DNA from: Caldifermentibacillus hisashii
Lineage (GTDB): Bacteria > Bacillota > Bacilli > Bacillales > Caldibacillaceae
Strand: one strand, 5' to 3'
Assembly: GCF_027568575.1 (NCBI RefSeq)
Contig: NZ_JANUVP010000020.1
DNA: 64,000 nt
Below are positions 53,844 through 62,550 of this stretch, in pieces; position 1 is the first letter of the stretch; every line of letters starts with the position of its first letter. The notes beneath the pieces are model-generated. The model was not told the origin of the DNA. It worked only from the letters and a program-made list of their open reading frames with translations, and did not search any database. A program made the translations under genes and the position numbers.

Positions 53844-54989
53844 TTATCCCCTCATTACCGGTTTTAAATTCTTAATACTTTGTTTGATTATAGCTACTGC
53901 TTGTTTTGCCTCTTCCATTGTATTGTCAAATGATAGACTTATCCGGATTGATGTTGTCGCCCGTTCTTCCCCTAAACCCATGGCAAGAATCGTTCGACTT
54001 GGTTCATTCGTTCTGGATGAACAGGCACTTGTTGTGGAAACATATAACCCATGTTGTTCTAATTCGTGTACGAGTACTTCCGCTTTAAATCCTTGAACAG
54101 AAAAATTAATAATATGGGGAGCCGTATTTTGTTTAGGGGTATTCATTTTCACCCCTTCAATTAATTGCAATTTGTTTATTAAAAAGTCCCGAACATCCAT
54201 CATTGTATCAATTTTTGCTTCATAATCCAACATGCCGAGTCGCAAAGCTTTTGCCATTGCAACGATACCCGCGAGATTTTCTGTGCCGCTTCGGAAACCT
54301 CTTTCTTGTCCCCCACCGGCAAGCAATGGTGCAAGTTTTAAGCCTTTTCGGATATAAATTGCCCCGGTTCCTTTTAACCCATGAAATTTATGGCTGGAAA
54401 TGGATGCAAAATCAACATTGCTTTCATGGAAGTCGAGAGGTACTTTCGTTACGCCTTGAACATGGTCGACGTGAAATAATGTTTTCGGATGGTTTTTCAA
54501 CAATTCTCCAATTTTTTCGATCGGTTGAACGGAGCCAATTTCATTATTAACATGCATAATGGAGACGAGAATTGTATCTTTACGAAGAGCCTTTTTTACA
54601 TCTTCTACTCGAACTCGCCCTGTTTCATCCACAGGTAAATAGGTGACATCAAAGCCGCTATTTTCCAATTGAATACAAGTATTTAATACAGAGGGATGCT
54701 CAATCATCGTCGTAATCATATGATGACCCCTGTTACGGTATTTCTCTGCAACGCCTTTGATTATAAAATTATTTCCTTCTGTACCCCCGGAAGTGAAAAT
54801 AATTTCCTGTTCATCGGTCTTAAGCAATGTTGCGATTTGATTTCGTGCCTGACTTAACAAATTCTCTGCTTGTAGACCTAGATGGTGAACAGAAGACGGA
54901 TTACCAAAATAATTTTCTGCTACTTTATAAAATGTATCTAAAACCTCTTTTTTCGGTTTCGTTGTCGCACTATTATCAAAGTAAATCAT
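53844..54989 (-). CDS. nifZ: cysteine desulfurase (NifZ type)
   Basis: A pyridoxal-phosphate enzyme that releases sulfur from cysteine for ThiI. Starts MIYFDNSATTKPKKEVL; the PLP lysine lies in SISSHKFHGLKGTGAIYI and the active cysteine in STTSACSSRTNEPS. 381 residues. AGGAGGG precedes the ATG. In B. subtilis the NifZ-ThiI pair is dedicated to tRNA 4-thiouridine; the operon here is the same. Confidence 0.95.
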   Translation of the reverse strand: MIYFDNSATTKPKKEVLDTFYKVAENYFGNPSSVHHLGLQAENLLSQARNQIATLLKTDEQEIIFTSGGTEGNNFIIKGVAEKYRNRGHHMITTMIEHPSVLNTCIQLENSGFDVTYLPVDETGRVRVEDVKKALRKDTILVSIMHVNNEIGSVQPIEKIGELLKNHPKTLFHVDHVQGVTKVPLDFHESNVDFASISSHKFHGLKGTGAIYIRKGLKLAPLLAGGGQERGFRSGTENLAGIVAMAKALRLGMLDYEAKIDTMMDVRDFLINKLQLIEGVKMNTPKQNTAPHIINFSVQGFKAEVLVHELEQHGLYVSTTSACSSRTNEPSRTILAMGLGEERATTSIRISLSFDNTMEEAKQAVAIIKQSIKNLKPVMRG

Positions 54990-55065
54990 GAATGATCTAC
55001 CCTCCTTATATTTTGTCTTTTATCCGAACTTAAAATACAGAAAGCCAAATAAAATGCACTTCAAG

Positions 55066-55091
55066 CAGTGGGGGTTTCTTTATCCCCACTG
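55066..55091 (+). terminator. hairpin related to the two-stem element
   Basis: CAGTGGGG and CCCCACTG pair around GTTTCTTTAT and are followed on the plus strand by ATTTTTTGG. The sequence around it (ACTTCAAGCAGTGGGG...CTTTATCCCCACTGAT) resembles the inner hairpin of the element at 32284-32313, so it may be a decayed third copy. No plus-strand gene ends here. Confidence 0.45.
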
Positions 55092-55145
55092 ATTTTTTGG
55101 TCATTTCGTAAAATTTCGGCCTTTTCCAGTTTTTAACGTATAAAA

Positions 55146-55174
55146 AAAGGAAATCACATGGACGTGACTCCTTT
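55146..55174 (-). terminator. terminator of ezrA
   Basis: AAAGGAGTCAC pairs with GTGATTTCCTTT (one mismatch); TTTTTTT follows on the minus strand. Confidence 0.75.
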
Positions 55175-55247
55175 CATTTATCAATACACGAAAACACAAT
55201 AGAATAACTTTTTTTCATTCGATGGTAGAAAAAATATTGAAGATTAT

Positions 55248-56954
55248 TCAATGCACATCTTGCTGATATTCTTCGTTGATTAACTCTTCAATTTTCTTTA
55301 ATGCACCGGGTTCAGCCTCTTCAACTGCGGCAGCTGCTTCTTCAAACGCACTACTATAATCATAACGCCGAAATGCTTCTTCTGCAACAGTTAATCGCTT
55401 ATGAACAGCCGGATATTTTCTCCGGTATCTGTTTCCGTATTGAATAATTTTCTCAATAAAATAGACGTTTTCAACCATTTCCACTACTTGGTTATGAATG
55501 TCATTAACAATCGACTCCGCTTTTTGTAAAGAAGTCTGGACAAACTGCATTCTTAATGGTTTTTCATCTAAACTATTGAAGCAATCTTGGATGACCTCCT
55601 GTGCGTCTAATAATTTTGTTTCTATGTCTTGTGGAACCCCGGGAAGATTACTCCGTTCCAACAATCTTGCAGTATCTTGAAACAATTTCCTCAAATTTTT
55701 AATTTTTTCCCTGGCTTCCATTTCGTCTTTACGAAGAGCTTGCAATATTTCTAACAGGGATTGTTGTTTATCCTCTACCTCTTTCATGTTTGCAAAAATT
55801 TCTTCAACCTTGTCTCTTAATACGGAATAGGCGGCCGATGATAGATTTTCATTTGTTAACATGAGTTCAGCCATTTTTTTCATTGTTGCTGTTTTTTCTT
55901 CAAGTTCACTTAAGATTTCCAGTTCGGCTTCAGACATGTGATAGGTCTCTTTTACTTGTTCAACTTCATTTTTAAGGGATTCGTTTTTAGCGGTAATATT
56001 CGCCAAAGACTCGGTAATTTGTGATTGATTCGATAAAACATATTTTTTCGCCGTAACTTCTCCCTCTAATAAATCGTATATCACTTCAATTTGCCCTTTT
56101 ATTTCTTTTAAACCATCTTCAATCCCGTCAATTTCAGCCGTTTCAATCGAACGAGTATACGATTGGAGCGTATCTTCCAGTTTTTTAATGACTGCAGAAA
56201 GCCCAAGATGTTCAAGATGATATCCCTCTTCCACCATCTCATTTATTCCGTTTTTTATTTCCTTCAATTGCTCCGGTATTACATGGAGACATTCATTCAA
56301 TAAAAGTGGTATGGATTCCATTTTTACATTTAGCGATTCAAGTTCTTTCTTCAACTCCATGATTATTTCCCGTGCAGTTAAGTAATTTCCTTTTTCCGTT
56401 TCCAAACCAAATTGATCCATTTTTTCGGTAGCGGATACGATTTGCTGTTCTAAATTTTTACTTGCTTTTCCATACGCATATTGATGAGCAAGTAATTCCT
56501 TTTTCAATTTCTTGTATAGTTCTTGTAAACCGATTATATCTTCTCGATTTTTTTCTTCACTGCCTATGATATCATGTAAATTTGCTACCATTTCATCAAT
56601 TTTCATTTCCGCTTCTTTTAAGGAAGTTTCAATTTTTGTATAAACTTGTTTGGCTTTGGAAAAACGGTATTTTTCAACCAGGTCTTCTGCCTCGTATAAC
56701 ATCTCTTCAACATTTGGTAATTCTTCTGTTACAATTTCATCCCAGGCAGTCCGCCAGCGTTCAAAATATTCTTCCGTTTCCCCTGCCATTTTTAACTTCT
56801 TAATTTTGCTGACCTCGTCTAGTACCGGTCGGTTCATTAATTCAATTTTCCATGCTTCTAATCGATCAATATAAGTAAAGTTCTTTCTTTTTACAAAATA
56901 ACCGATTATATATAAGACAATAAGTATCAAAATGATTCCAATTATGTATATCAT
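55248..56954 (-). CDS. ezrA: septation ring formation regulator EzrA
   Basis: An inhibitor of FtsZ ring assembly that also scaffolds division proteins. A single N-terminal membrane segment (IYIIGIILILIVLYIIGYFV) precedes five or so spectrin-like coiled-coil repeats with heavy Glu/Lys content over the rest of the 568 residues. KKNFTYIDRLEAWKIELMNRPVLDEVSKIKKL, right after the membrane segment, is the conserved entry (here listed only as the region 22-55). AGGGGGC precedes the ATG. Family length and position next to refZ and nifZ match B. subtilis. Confidence 0.95.
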   Translation of the reverse strand: MIYIIGIILILIVLYIIGYFVKRKNFTYIDRLEAWKIELMNRPVLDEVSKIKKLKMAGETEEYFERWRTAWDEIVTEELPNVEEMLYEAEDLVEKYRFSKAKQVYTKIETSLKEAEMKIDEMVANLHDIIGSEEKNREDIIGLQELYKKLKKELLAHQYAYGKASKNLEQQIVSATEKMDQFGLETEKGNYLTAREIIMELKKELESLNVKMESIPLLLNECLHVIPEQLKEIKNGINEMVEEGYHLEHLGLSAVIKKLEDTLQSYTRSIETAEIDGIEDGLKEIKGQIEVIYDLLEGEVTAKKYVLSNQSQITESLANITAKNESLKNEVEQVKETYHMSEAELEILSELEEKTATMKKMAELMLTNENLSSAAYSVLRDKVEEIFANMKEVEDKQQSLLEILQALRKDEMEAREKIKNLRKLFQDTARLLERSNLPGVPQDIETKLLDAQEVIQDCFNSLDEKPLRMQFVQTSLQKAESIVNDIHNQVVEMVENVYFIEKIIQYGNRYRRKYPAVHKRLTVAEEAFRRYDYSSAFEEAAAAVEEAEPGALKKIEELINEEYQQDVH

Positions 56955-57154
56955 CGTATGCCCCCTGTCAAACCCATACTATCTATGTCAATGAATGGAA
57001 AAATCTTATTATTGCTTATATGATACCATGAGAATGACAATTTTTGACGTTATTTTTCAATTTTTTTTGCGTTTTTTTGAAAAAACTACCCAGTTAAGGG
57101 AAAGGACAAACACCTTCATGAGGACGTCAAATCTGAGGCAATCCGCTTCTTGCT

Positions 57155-57802
57155 TCAAACATTCCCCGTTAATGAAACATTTTCCGTTTCAACCAGGGTA
57201 TTATCAATCCAGTGGATAATATGGTCTTTATATTTTTCTAAATAATATTGTTCTTGATAATAAATATTCCAAACTTCCGACGTATAAATAGAATTTAAAA
57301 ACGGCATCGTCATGATTCCCTTTAATTGGGTGATGATTACTCCAACGTGAACTTTTTTCAATTCCTGACTTTTCATCCCTTTTTCGAGAATGGATTGCAG
57401 TAAATATCTTTCTTTACGAAAATAGGTCGTCATTGTTTCCCTGACAATTTGTGAGTCGATGGAAACTTCGCGCCAAACGAAACGAGATAATTCAAAATTT
57501 TGATATTGATAATTCATCAATTGATTAATTACATATTTTAAACAAGCCAGTACAGGCTGTCGCTCAAATTTTAATAGGGAGTCTTCGATAATATTGATAT
57601 ACGGTTCAAAAAAGGAGATAAAGGCATATTTCAATAATCCGTGCTTTCCTTGGAAATAATAAGAGATGGTGGACACATTCATATTGGCGGCTGTAGCAAT
57701 TTCACGTATCGATGTACCACTATATCCTTTAATATTAAATTCAGATAGGGCAGCTTTAAAAATTTTTTCTTTCGTCTTTAATGTATTGTTCAAAATGTAC
57801 AC
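57155..57802 (-). CDS. refZ: TetR-family regulator RefZ
   Basis: The N-terminal TetR helix-turn-helix (about 9-56) is KIFKAALSEFNIKGYSGTSI, with EIATAANMNVSTISYYFQGK. The C-terminal all-helical domain lacks a known ligand. In B. subtilis RefZ (YttP) binds sites near oriC and helps FtsZ-ring switching at sporulation. 215 residues. The start is GTG 57802, close behind AAGGG; a TTG three codons in is possible. I did not identify a RefZ-binding motif in the flanks. Confidence 0.88.
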   Translation of the reverse strand: MYILNNTLKTKEKIFKAALSEFNIKGYSGTSIREIATAANMNVSTISYYFQGKHGLLKYAFISFFEPYINIIEDSLLKFERQPVLACLKYVINQLMNYQYQNFELSRFVWREVSIDSQIVRETMTTYFRKERYLLQSILEKGMKSQELKKVHVGVIITQLKGIMTMPFLNSIYTSEVWNIYYQEQYYLEKYKDHIIHWIDNTLVETENVSLTGNV

Positions 57803-57951
57803 ATCCCTTCTTTTATTGTAAAGTAATTAAATGCCATATATATTAAAAATTATTCGAGCCATGACCTCTTTCTTCCTTTAAAAATTTATCGACAAGTTCT
57901 TTCTTTCTTTGCTAAAATGATTAATAAATTGAAGAAATAAGGTGATTTTCC

Positions 57952-58437
57952 ATGTTTGCTGTCGAAAAATATAAGGGACCAAAGGAAGAACAATTTAATC
58001 TTGTTGTTAAACAATTAACAGCTTTAATTGAAGATGAAGATAATATGATTGCCAACTTAAGTAATGCTTCTGCGTTATTAAATCAATTTTTAGAACGGAT
58101 TAACTGGGTTGGATTTTACTTATGGGATGAAGAAAAAAATGAACTCGTACTCGGACCGTTTCAAGGGTTGCCGGCATGTGTGCGAATTCCGTTTGGTAAA
58201 GGAGTGTGCGGGACGGCTGCGGAAAAGAGGGAAACTTTGGTTGTTCCGGATGTAAACCAATTTCCCGGACATATTGCCTGTGATGCAAATAGTCAATCAG
58301 AAATCGTGATCCCAATGATAAAAAACGATCAACTAATCGGGGTCTTGGATATTGATAGTCCGGAAGTAAATCGTTTTGATGAAATAGACAAGAAGAAACT
58401 GGAAGAATTTGTCGCCGCATTAGTTAATCATTTATAA
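57952..58437 (+). CDS. msrC: free methionine-(R)-sulfoxide reductase (GAF type)
   Basis: Reduces free Met-R-sulfoxide. A single GAF domain of 161 residues with INWVGFYLWDE and the three family cysteines Cys76 (LPACVRIP), Cys86 (GKGVCGTAA) and Cys110 (GHIACDANSQSEIVIP). Corresponds to B. subtilis YtsP. Plus strand, divergent from refZ; a terminator stands at 58568-58599. Confidence 0.94.
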   Translation: MFAVEKYKGPKEEQFNLVVKQLTALIEDEDNMIANLSNASALLNQFLERINWVGFYLWDEEKNELVLGPFQGLPACVRIPFGKGVCGTAAEKRETLVVPDVNQFPGHIACDANSQSEIVIPMIKNDQLIGVLDIDSPEVNRFDEIDKKKLEEFVAALVNHL

Positions 58438-58777
58438 GAGTAAAAGAAGCGTGAGAGCCTATTTGCGATGTGCAGACTGGCCGGCTATGTTGCAACTCAT
58501 GGCTAACCACGTCCTGTAGCCGAGCGCCCCGATGAGAACAGATTTGCTTTCTAAACGTATAAACCGAAAAACGACCTCTCATATGTTGAGGCCGTTTTTT
58601 AATGACGAATTAGAAGCTTTGGATTATGATCTTTTGCTTTCAAAAGGAAGTATCGACGAATGACAAGTGCCTGTTATCCGCTTGGTTTGGGAGGGCACGA
58701 TGTTGGTTACATAAGTTTTGCCATAAGGACGTGGGAGATTTACTGTGTTCCTTCACCACTAACTCACAGAAGTTACA
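58438..58777 (+). terminator. gap with msrC terminator
   Basis: AAACG-CCTC and GAGG-CGTTT (58568-58596) followed by TTT close msrC. Bases 58515-58560 (GTAGCCGAGCGCC...) resemble, on the same strand, the reverse complement of bases 1-66 at the left edge (TAGCTCCGAGCGCC), so a copy of that widespread repeat may be present. No gene in these 340 bases. Confidence 0.6.
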
Positions 58778-60655
58778 CTATTTTACACTGGCAATCGCCC
58801 GGTTTTTTCCTCGGTTTTTCGCCAAATAAAGGGCCTCATCCGCTTTTTTAAACAACGAAAAAGGACTTTCTTTGTTTTTTTCGTTCCAATGAGAAATACC
58901 ACATGAAATTGTAACCGGGGGATCAATCGAATTGGATGTCTCCAAAACCAATTGTTCTCCTAAAGAAAGGCCTTCTTCCAAAGAACAATTTGGCAAATAA
59001 ATAGCCAGTTCTTCTCCGCCCCAACGTGCACCGACCTCATTCATCTTTAGATTTTTTTTGATAATCTTAGCAATCTGGATCAAAATTTGATCACCGACTT
59101 GGTGGCCGAACGTATCATTGATAATTTTAAAATTATCAATATCAATTAACAAAAATGTACCTTGTTTATCTTTTTCTATCGATTTTTGCATTTGTTCATC
59201 CAGGTAATTTCGTGTATATAATTTTGTTAAATAATCCGTGATAACAAGCTGCTCCAACCTTTCACGTAATATCGTGTTTGTAAAAGCTAATGAAACATGC
59301 TGTGTAATCGATTGAAGCAATTTAAAGGTATTAAAAGAAAACTTGTAAGGAATACGATGTAAAACAATGATGAAACCGATTTTATGTTGTTCCCGTTTTA
59401 ACGATTCAGCCATAATTGAACGAAAGGGACTAACCAGATCGTTATCATCAGGTTCAAAATTCCCGATAAATAGAGACTCCTCCCTTGTGTCCAAAAAGTC
59501 TTTAACAAATTGAAGGAATGGGAAACAGTCCTTATCATTGAAAAAGGGTGTGCTTCCGGTTAATACATTAAATTGATTTTCCTCAAATAAGATAATTCCT
59601 ACCTCTTCCGCATAAAAAGCAGACTGTAACTCTTCGGAAATATTATGGACAAGTTCTGTCAGGCGTAAATTGGCATTTAATTTTTTTGTCACTTTCGTAA
59701 TCAATTGTAAATCATTGACCAGTTGTCTGGACTGTTGATACAAATGGGCATTTTCCATCGCCGTACTTGCTGTCCCAATAAGTATGGAAATAAATTCAAT
59801 GTCCTGACCGGATATAAGGATCGTCTTTTGGGCCTCGATCTTTAAAACCCCGTATATTCCTTGTTTCCCTTTTAATGGAAAATATAAATAACGTTTTGAC
59901 AGTTTTAATTCATGTTCAATTTTATAATTACCGGTTATAAAAGTTTCCATGATCGCTGCATTACTCTTGGTATAATCAAGCGGTTGAATTCGGGAATCAT
60001 CGTTATCTATATTATTATAGTTTGATAAGAAAATTTGGTATTGAAAATAAGGATAGAACTCCTCCAATGAATCCAGCACTTTCCTCAATACCACATCGAT
60101 ATCAATGGTCGAATGCAGTTGACTTGTTACATTTTGCAATAATTTATAACGTTTCTTTTCATGTTTTAAAATGCACAATTGCATGACCTTTTCAAAATAT
60201 TGATAGACAGTTTTTGATAATGTTTCCCAAAAAGAATCTGAGAAATGATGATTTTTATCTGGAAGTTTAAACAGTAGGATGCCAACTAAATCATCATGTT
60301 GACCAAAGACAAAGAGGGATTTATCGAATGGAACTTGGTCATACCTTTCCATAGGGAAATTTACTATAAATGCTCCTTCCCTTAAATATTTGGTATACAT
60401 ATCTTTTTGCCATGTATCAAAGAACGACAAAGAAGGCGTTTTAAAAGAAAGAAGGAACTGTTCGTTTTCACTTAAAACATTTTTATAGATTAAAAAATGA
60501 ACATGACTCAATTGAAGTTCACACTTTAAAGCATTAAAAAAAATTGAAAAATAATTAAAATCATCCTGTTCTTTTTCCAAAATCTTAAAGTCTGAAAATA
60601 TTTTACTTCTAAGTTTTAAAATAACCCTTTCTTCTAATTTATCCATAGGCCTCAC
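58778..60655 (-). CDS. dgcP: GAF-GGDEF diguanylate cyclase (DgcP/YtrP type)
   Basis: Predicted to make cyclic di-GMP. GAF-like regions occupy about 20-165, 170-310 and 330-465; the GGDEF domain (about 470-620) has DYLTKLYTRNYLDEQM, LIDIDNFKIINDTFGHQVGD and the active site ARWGGEELAIYLP. The residues before the active site (LKMNEVGARW) lack the RxxD product-inhibition site. 625 residues, somewhat longer than B. subtilis YtrP. The start (GTG 60655 or ATG 60646) is uncertain because GGTGAGG overlaps. Cytosolic, no membrane segment. Confidence 0.9.
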   Translation of the reverse strand: MRPMDKLEERVILKLRSKIFSDFKILEKEQDDFNYFSIFFNALKCELQLSHVHFLIYKNVLSENEQFLLSFKTPSLSFFDTWQKDMYTKYLREGAFIVNFPMERYDQVPFDKSLFVFGQHDDLVGILLFKLPDKNHHFSDSFWETLSKTVYQYFEKVMQLCILKHEKKRYKLLQNVTSQLHSTIDIDVVLRKVLDSLEEFYPYFQYQIFLSNYNNIDNDDSRIQPLDYTKSNAAIMETFITGNYKIEHELKLSKRYLYFPLKGKQGIYGVLKIEAQKTILISGQDIEFISILIGTASTAMENAHLYQQSRQLVNDLQLITKVTKKLNANLRLTELVHNISEELQSAFYAEEVGIILFEENQFNVLTGSTPFFNDKDCFPFLQFVKDFLDTREESLFIGNFEPDDNDLVSPFRSIMAESLKREQHKIGFIIVLHRIPYKFSFNTFKLLQSITQHVSLAFTNTILRERLEQLVITDYLTKLYTRNYLDEQMQKSIEKDKQGTFLLIDIDNFKIINDTFGHQVGDQILIQIAKIIKKNLKMNEVGARWGGEELAIYLPNCSLEEGLSLGEQLVLETSNSIDPPVTISCGISHWNEKNKESPFSLFKKADEALYLAKNRGKNRAIASVK

Positions 60656-60695
60656 CTAAAATATATCATTTTTATATGAAACAAAAAAACAGCCA

Positions 60696-61289
60696 TTATT
60701 TTAGAACTAGTACTTTTATATCATTTTTCAACAAGACAAACAAGAGATTACCATCAGATAGTGAATAAATACCGGTAATATTTTCATAATCTGCAATTTT
60801 AAATTGAAAAGTTTCATTTTTTAATTGAAATTTTACTTTGCCATCAGATTCAAGCCGGTAGGGAAGTGTTTTATTTGAGTGATCATCACGATAAAATTTA
60901 TCCCGCTTTTCCTTGATCAAGTCGGCATTATAAAATGTCCATTTTTTCTGTACCAAAGTCCATACGCCATTTTTATTCCGGTCGGCCAGCAGACGAATTG
61001 GTTCATTATCGATTTCGACTTCTTTTATAGCTTTAAACCGATTTTTATCCATTCGGTCAATTTCATATAGTATCAATAAGTGCTTTCCATTCAATCGGCG
61101 ATATACTGCCACTATAGGTGAATCCTCAAGTTTTTCAGATCGATGGATGACAACAGCCTTCATCTCATATTCTGTATTTTCTGTTTCTTTTTGTTGTAAA
61201 AAAAATCCGATTCCCACAAGGATGATGGAAAGGAATATAATTGTTATTCTAGTTGCCCTTTGCCTGTTTGTTTCATTCATAACATTCAC
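60696..61289 (-). CDS. membrane-anchored protein of unknown function
   Basis: 197 residues: a short basic lead (NETNRQRATR), one membrane segment (ITIIFLSIILVGIGFFLQ), then an extracytoplasmic beta-rich domain with no cysteine (IVAVYRRLNGKHLLILYEID, GNLLFVLLKNDIKVLVL). Not recognised. It lies 40 bases upstream of dgcP on the same strand, so it may be co-transcribed with the cyclase; a sensory link is only a guess. ATG at 61289 or 61280. Confidence 0.6.
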   Translation of the reverse strand: MNVMNETNRQRATRITIIFLSIILVGIGFFLQQKETENTEYEMKAVVIHRSEKLEDSPIVAVYRRLNGKHLLILYEIDRMDKNRFKAIKEVEIDNEPIRLLADRNKNGVWTLVQKKWTFYNADLIKEKRDKFYRDDHSNKTLPYRLESDGKVKFQLKNETFQFKIADYENITGIYSLSDGNLLFVLLKNDIKVLVLK

Positions 61290-61596
61290 TCAAAACTATC
61301 TTTTTTATTGTCTATTATATCATGTTATTGAGAAATTATGGTCATTTGCTATCGTAATCTTTCATATTTTCATTGGGAATTGTTGGTAAATAACGAAAAC
61401 AGGTAATTGCGAAGCCGCTGTAGAAGTGCTGAATAATTATAAGATTATTTGTTAAACACCATATTTAGATCTATTTTTGTGGTTTAACCTTCTATATATT
61501 GTGTAAATGAACTTACTTATTCAAATTGATTTTCAGTGGCCCCGTAATTGCCTGGGACAAAGAAAATCCTCATTGGTTGAGATTCACTTTATTTTC

Positions 61597-61625
61597 TTGA
61601 CTTCTTTTGTTGTATCCCATATAAT
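61597..61625 (+). promoter_or_regulatory. rpsD promoter
   Basis: TTGACT (61597-61602), a 17-base spacer and TATAAT (61620-61625) form a near-consensus sigma-A promoter on the plus strand, about 250 bases before rpsD. Confidence 0.8.
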
Positions 61626-61631
61626 ATTCGT

Positions 61632-61872
61632 TGTGTAAAATATGGCAGCCTATGTGTACATGTTTATGCGTACATTTTGTTGGTCATATAAAGAGGCAGG
61701 ATTCCGCGGCTTTAAATAATCCTGCAGAGTTAGCAATTTTGATGACTTTATATGAGCTGTATCGTGTAACCCTCTGCTGCTAGGGCGATGGTACATGAAA
61801 ACAAAATGGCGGTAAATGATGTATACATCTGTTTTTATTTTACAAAATAAAAACATTAAAGGAGGAGCTTTC
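61632..61872 (+). promoter_or_regulatory. probable ribosomal protein S4 leader
   Basis: An untranslated leader of about 240 nt between the promoter and rpsD. It contains a perfect eight-pair stem (GCAGGATT/AATCCTGC, about 61690-61720) and a structured GC-richer stretch ending in CTGCTGCTAGGGCGATGGTACATG. In B. subtilis S4 binds such a leader to repress its own translation; the location and length fit, but I did not compute a fold. Bases 61290-61596 hold no gene. Confidence 0.65.
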
Positions 61873-62475
61873 ATGGCTCGTTATACAGGTCCAAGCTGGA
61901 AAATTTCCCGTCGTCTTGGTATTTCTTTAAGTGGAACCGGTAAAGAATTAGAAAAACGTCCATATGCCCCGGGGCAACATGGTCCAAACCAACGAAAAAA
62001 ATTAACTGAATATGGTCTGCAATTACAAGAAAAACAAAAATTACGTTTTATGTACGGCTTGAATGAACGTCAATTCCATAACACATTCATTAAAGCAGGT
62101 AAAATGAAAGGTGTTCATGGTGAAAACTTCATGATTTTACTTGAATCACGCCTTGACAACCTTGTTTATCGCTTAGGATTGGCTCGTACTCGCCGCCAAG
62201 CACGCCAATTGGTTAACCATGGTCACATCCTTGTTGACGGTCGTCGAGTTGACATCCCATCTTACATTGTAAAACCGGGTCAAACTATCGGCGTTCGCGA
62301 AAAATCACGGAATTTACAAATTATCAAAGAAGCTATTGATGTGAACAATTTCGTTCCTGACTTCTTAACTTTCGATGCAGACAAATTAGAAGGTACTTAC
62401 AGCCGCTTACCGGAACGCTCTGAACTTCCAGCAGAAATAAACGAATCGTTCATCGTTGAGTTCTATTCACGTTAA
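61873..62475 (+). CDS. rpsD: 30S ribosomal protein S4
   Basis: A primary 16S rRNA-binding protein. Starts MARYTGPSWKISRRLGISLS; KRPYAPGQHGPNQRKK, the N-terminal globular domain and the S4 RNA-binding fold (LDNLVYRLGLARTRRQARQL, HGHILVDGRRVDIPSYIV) are complete. The form without zinc cysteines (C-minus). 200 residues from ATG 61873, after AAAGGAGG; the open frame to 61816 is unused. Isolated plus-strand gene, closed by 62493-62536. Confidence 0.98.
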   Translation: MARYTGPSWKISRRLGISLSGTGKELEKRPYAPGQHGPNQRKKLTEYGLQLQEKQKLRFMYGLNERQFHNTFIKAGKMKGVHGENFMILLESRLDNLVYRLGLARTRRQARQLVNHGHILVDGRRVDIPSYIVKPGQTIGVREKSRNLQIIKEAIDVNNFVPDFLTFDADKLEGTYSRLPERSELPAEINESFIVEFYSR

Positions 62476-62492
62476 TAATTTTTTTAATACAA

Positions 62493-62536
62493 AAAAGCCC
62501 ACAAAGTCTCGGTATACGAGTTCGATGTGGGTTTTT
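62493..62536. terminator. terminator between rpsD and the Rpn-type gene
   Basis: AAAGCCCACA and TGTGGGTTT pair, with an inner CTCG/CGAG stem; TTTTT follows on the plus strand and TTTTTTG on the minus strand, so it serves both convergent genes. Confidence 0.85.
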
Positions 62537-62550
62537 CTAATAATCCTGTA

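Noticed and set aside
57803..57951. RefZ-binding motif near refZ
   Set aside because: I could not match any palindrome in the flanks to a motif I am sure of.
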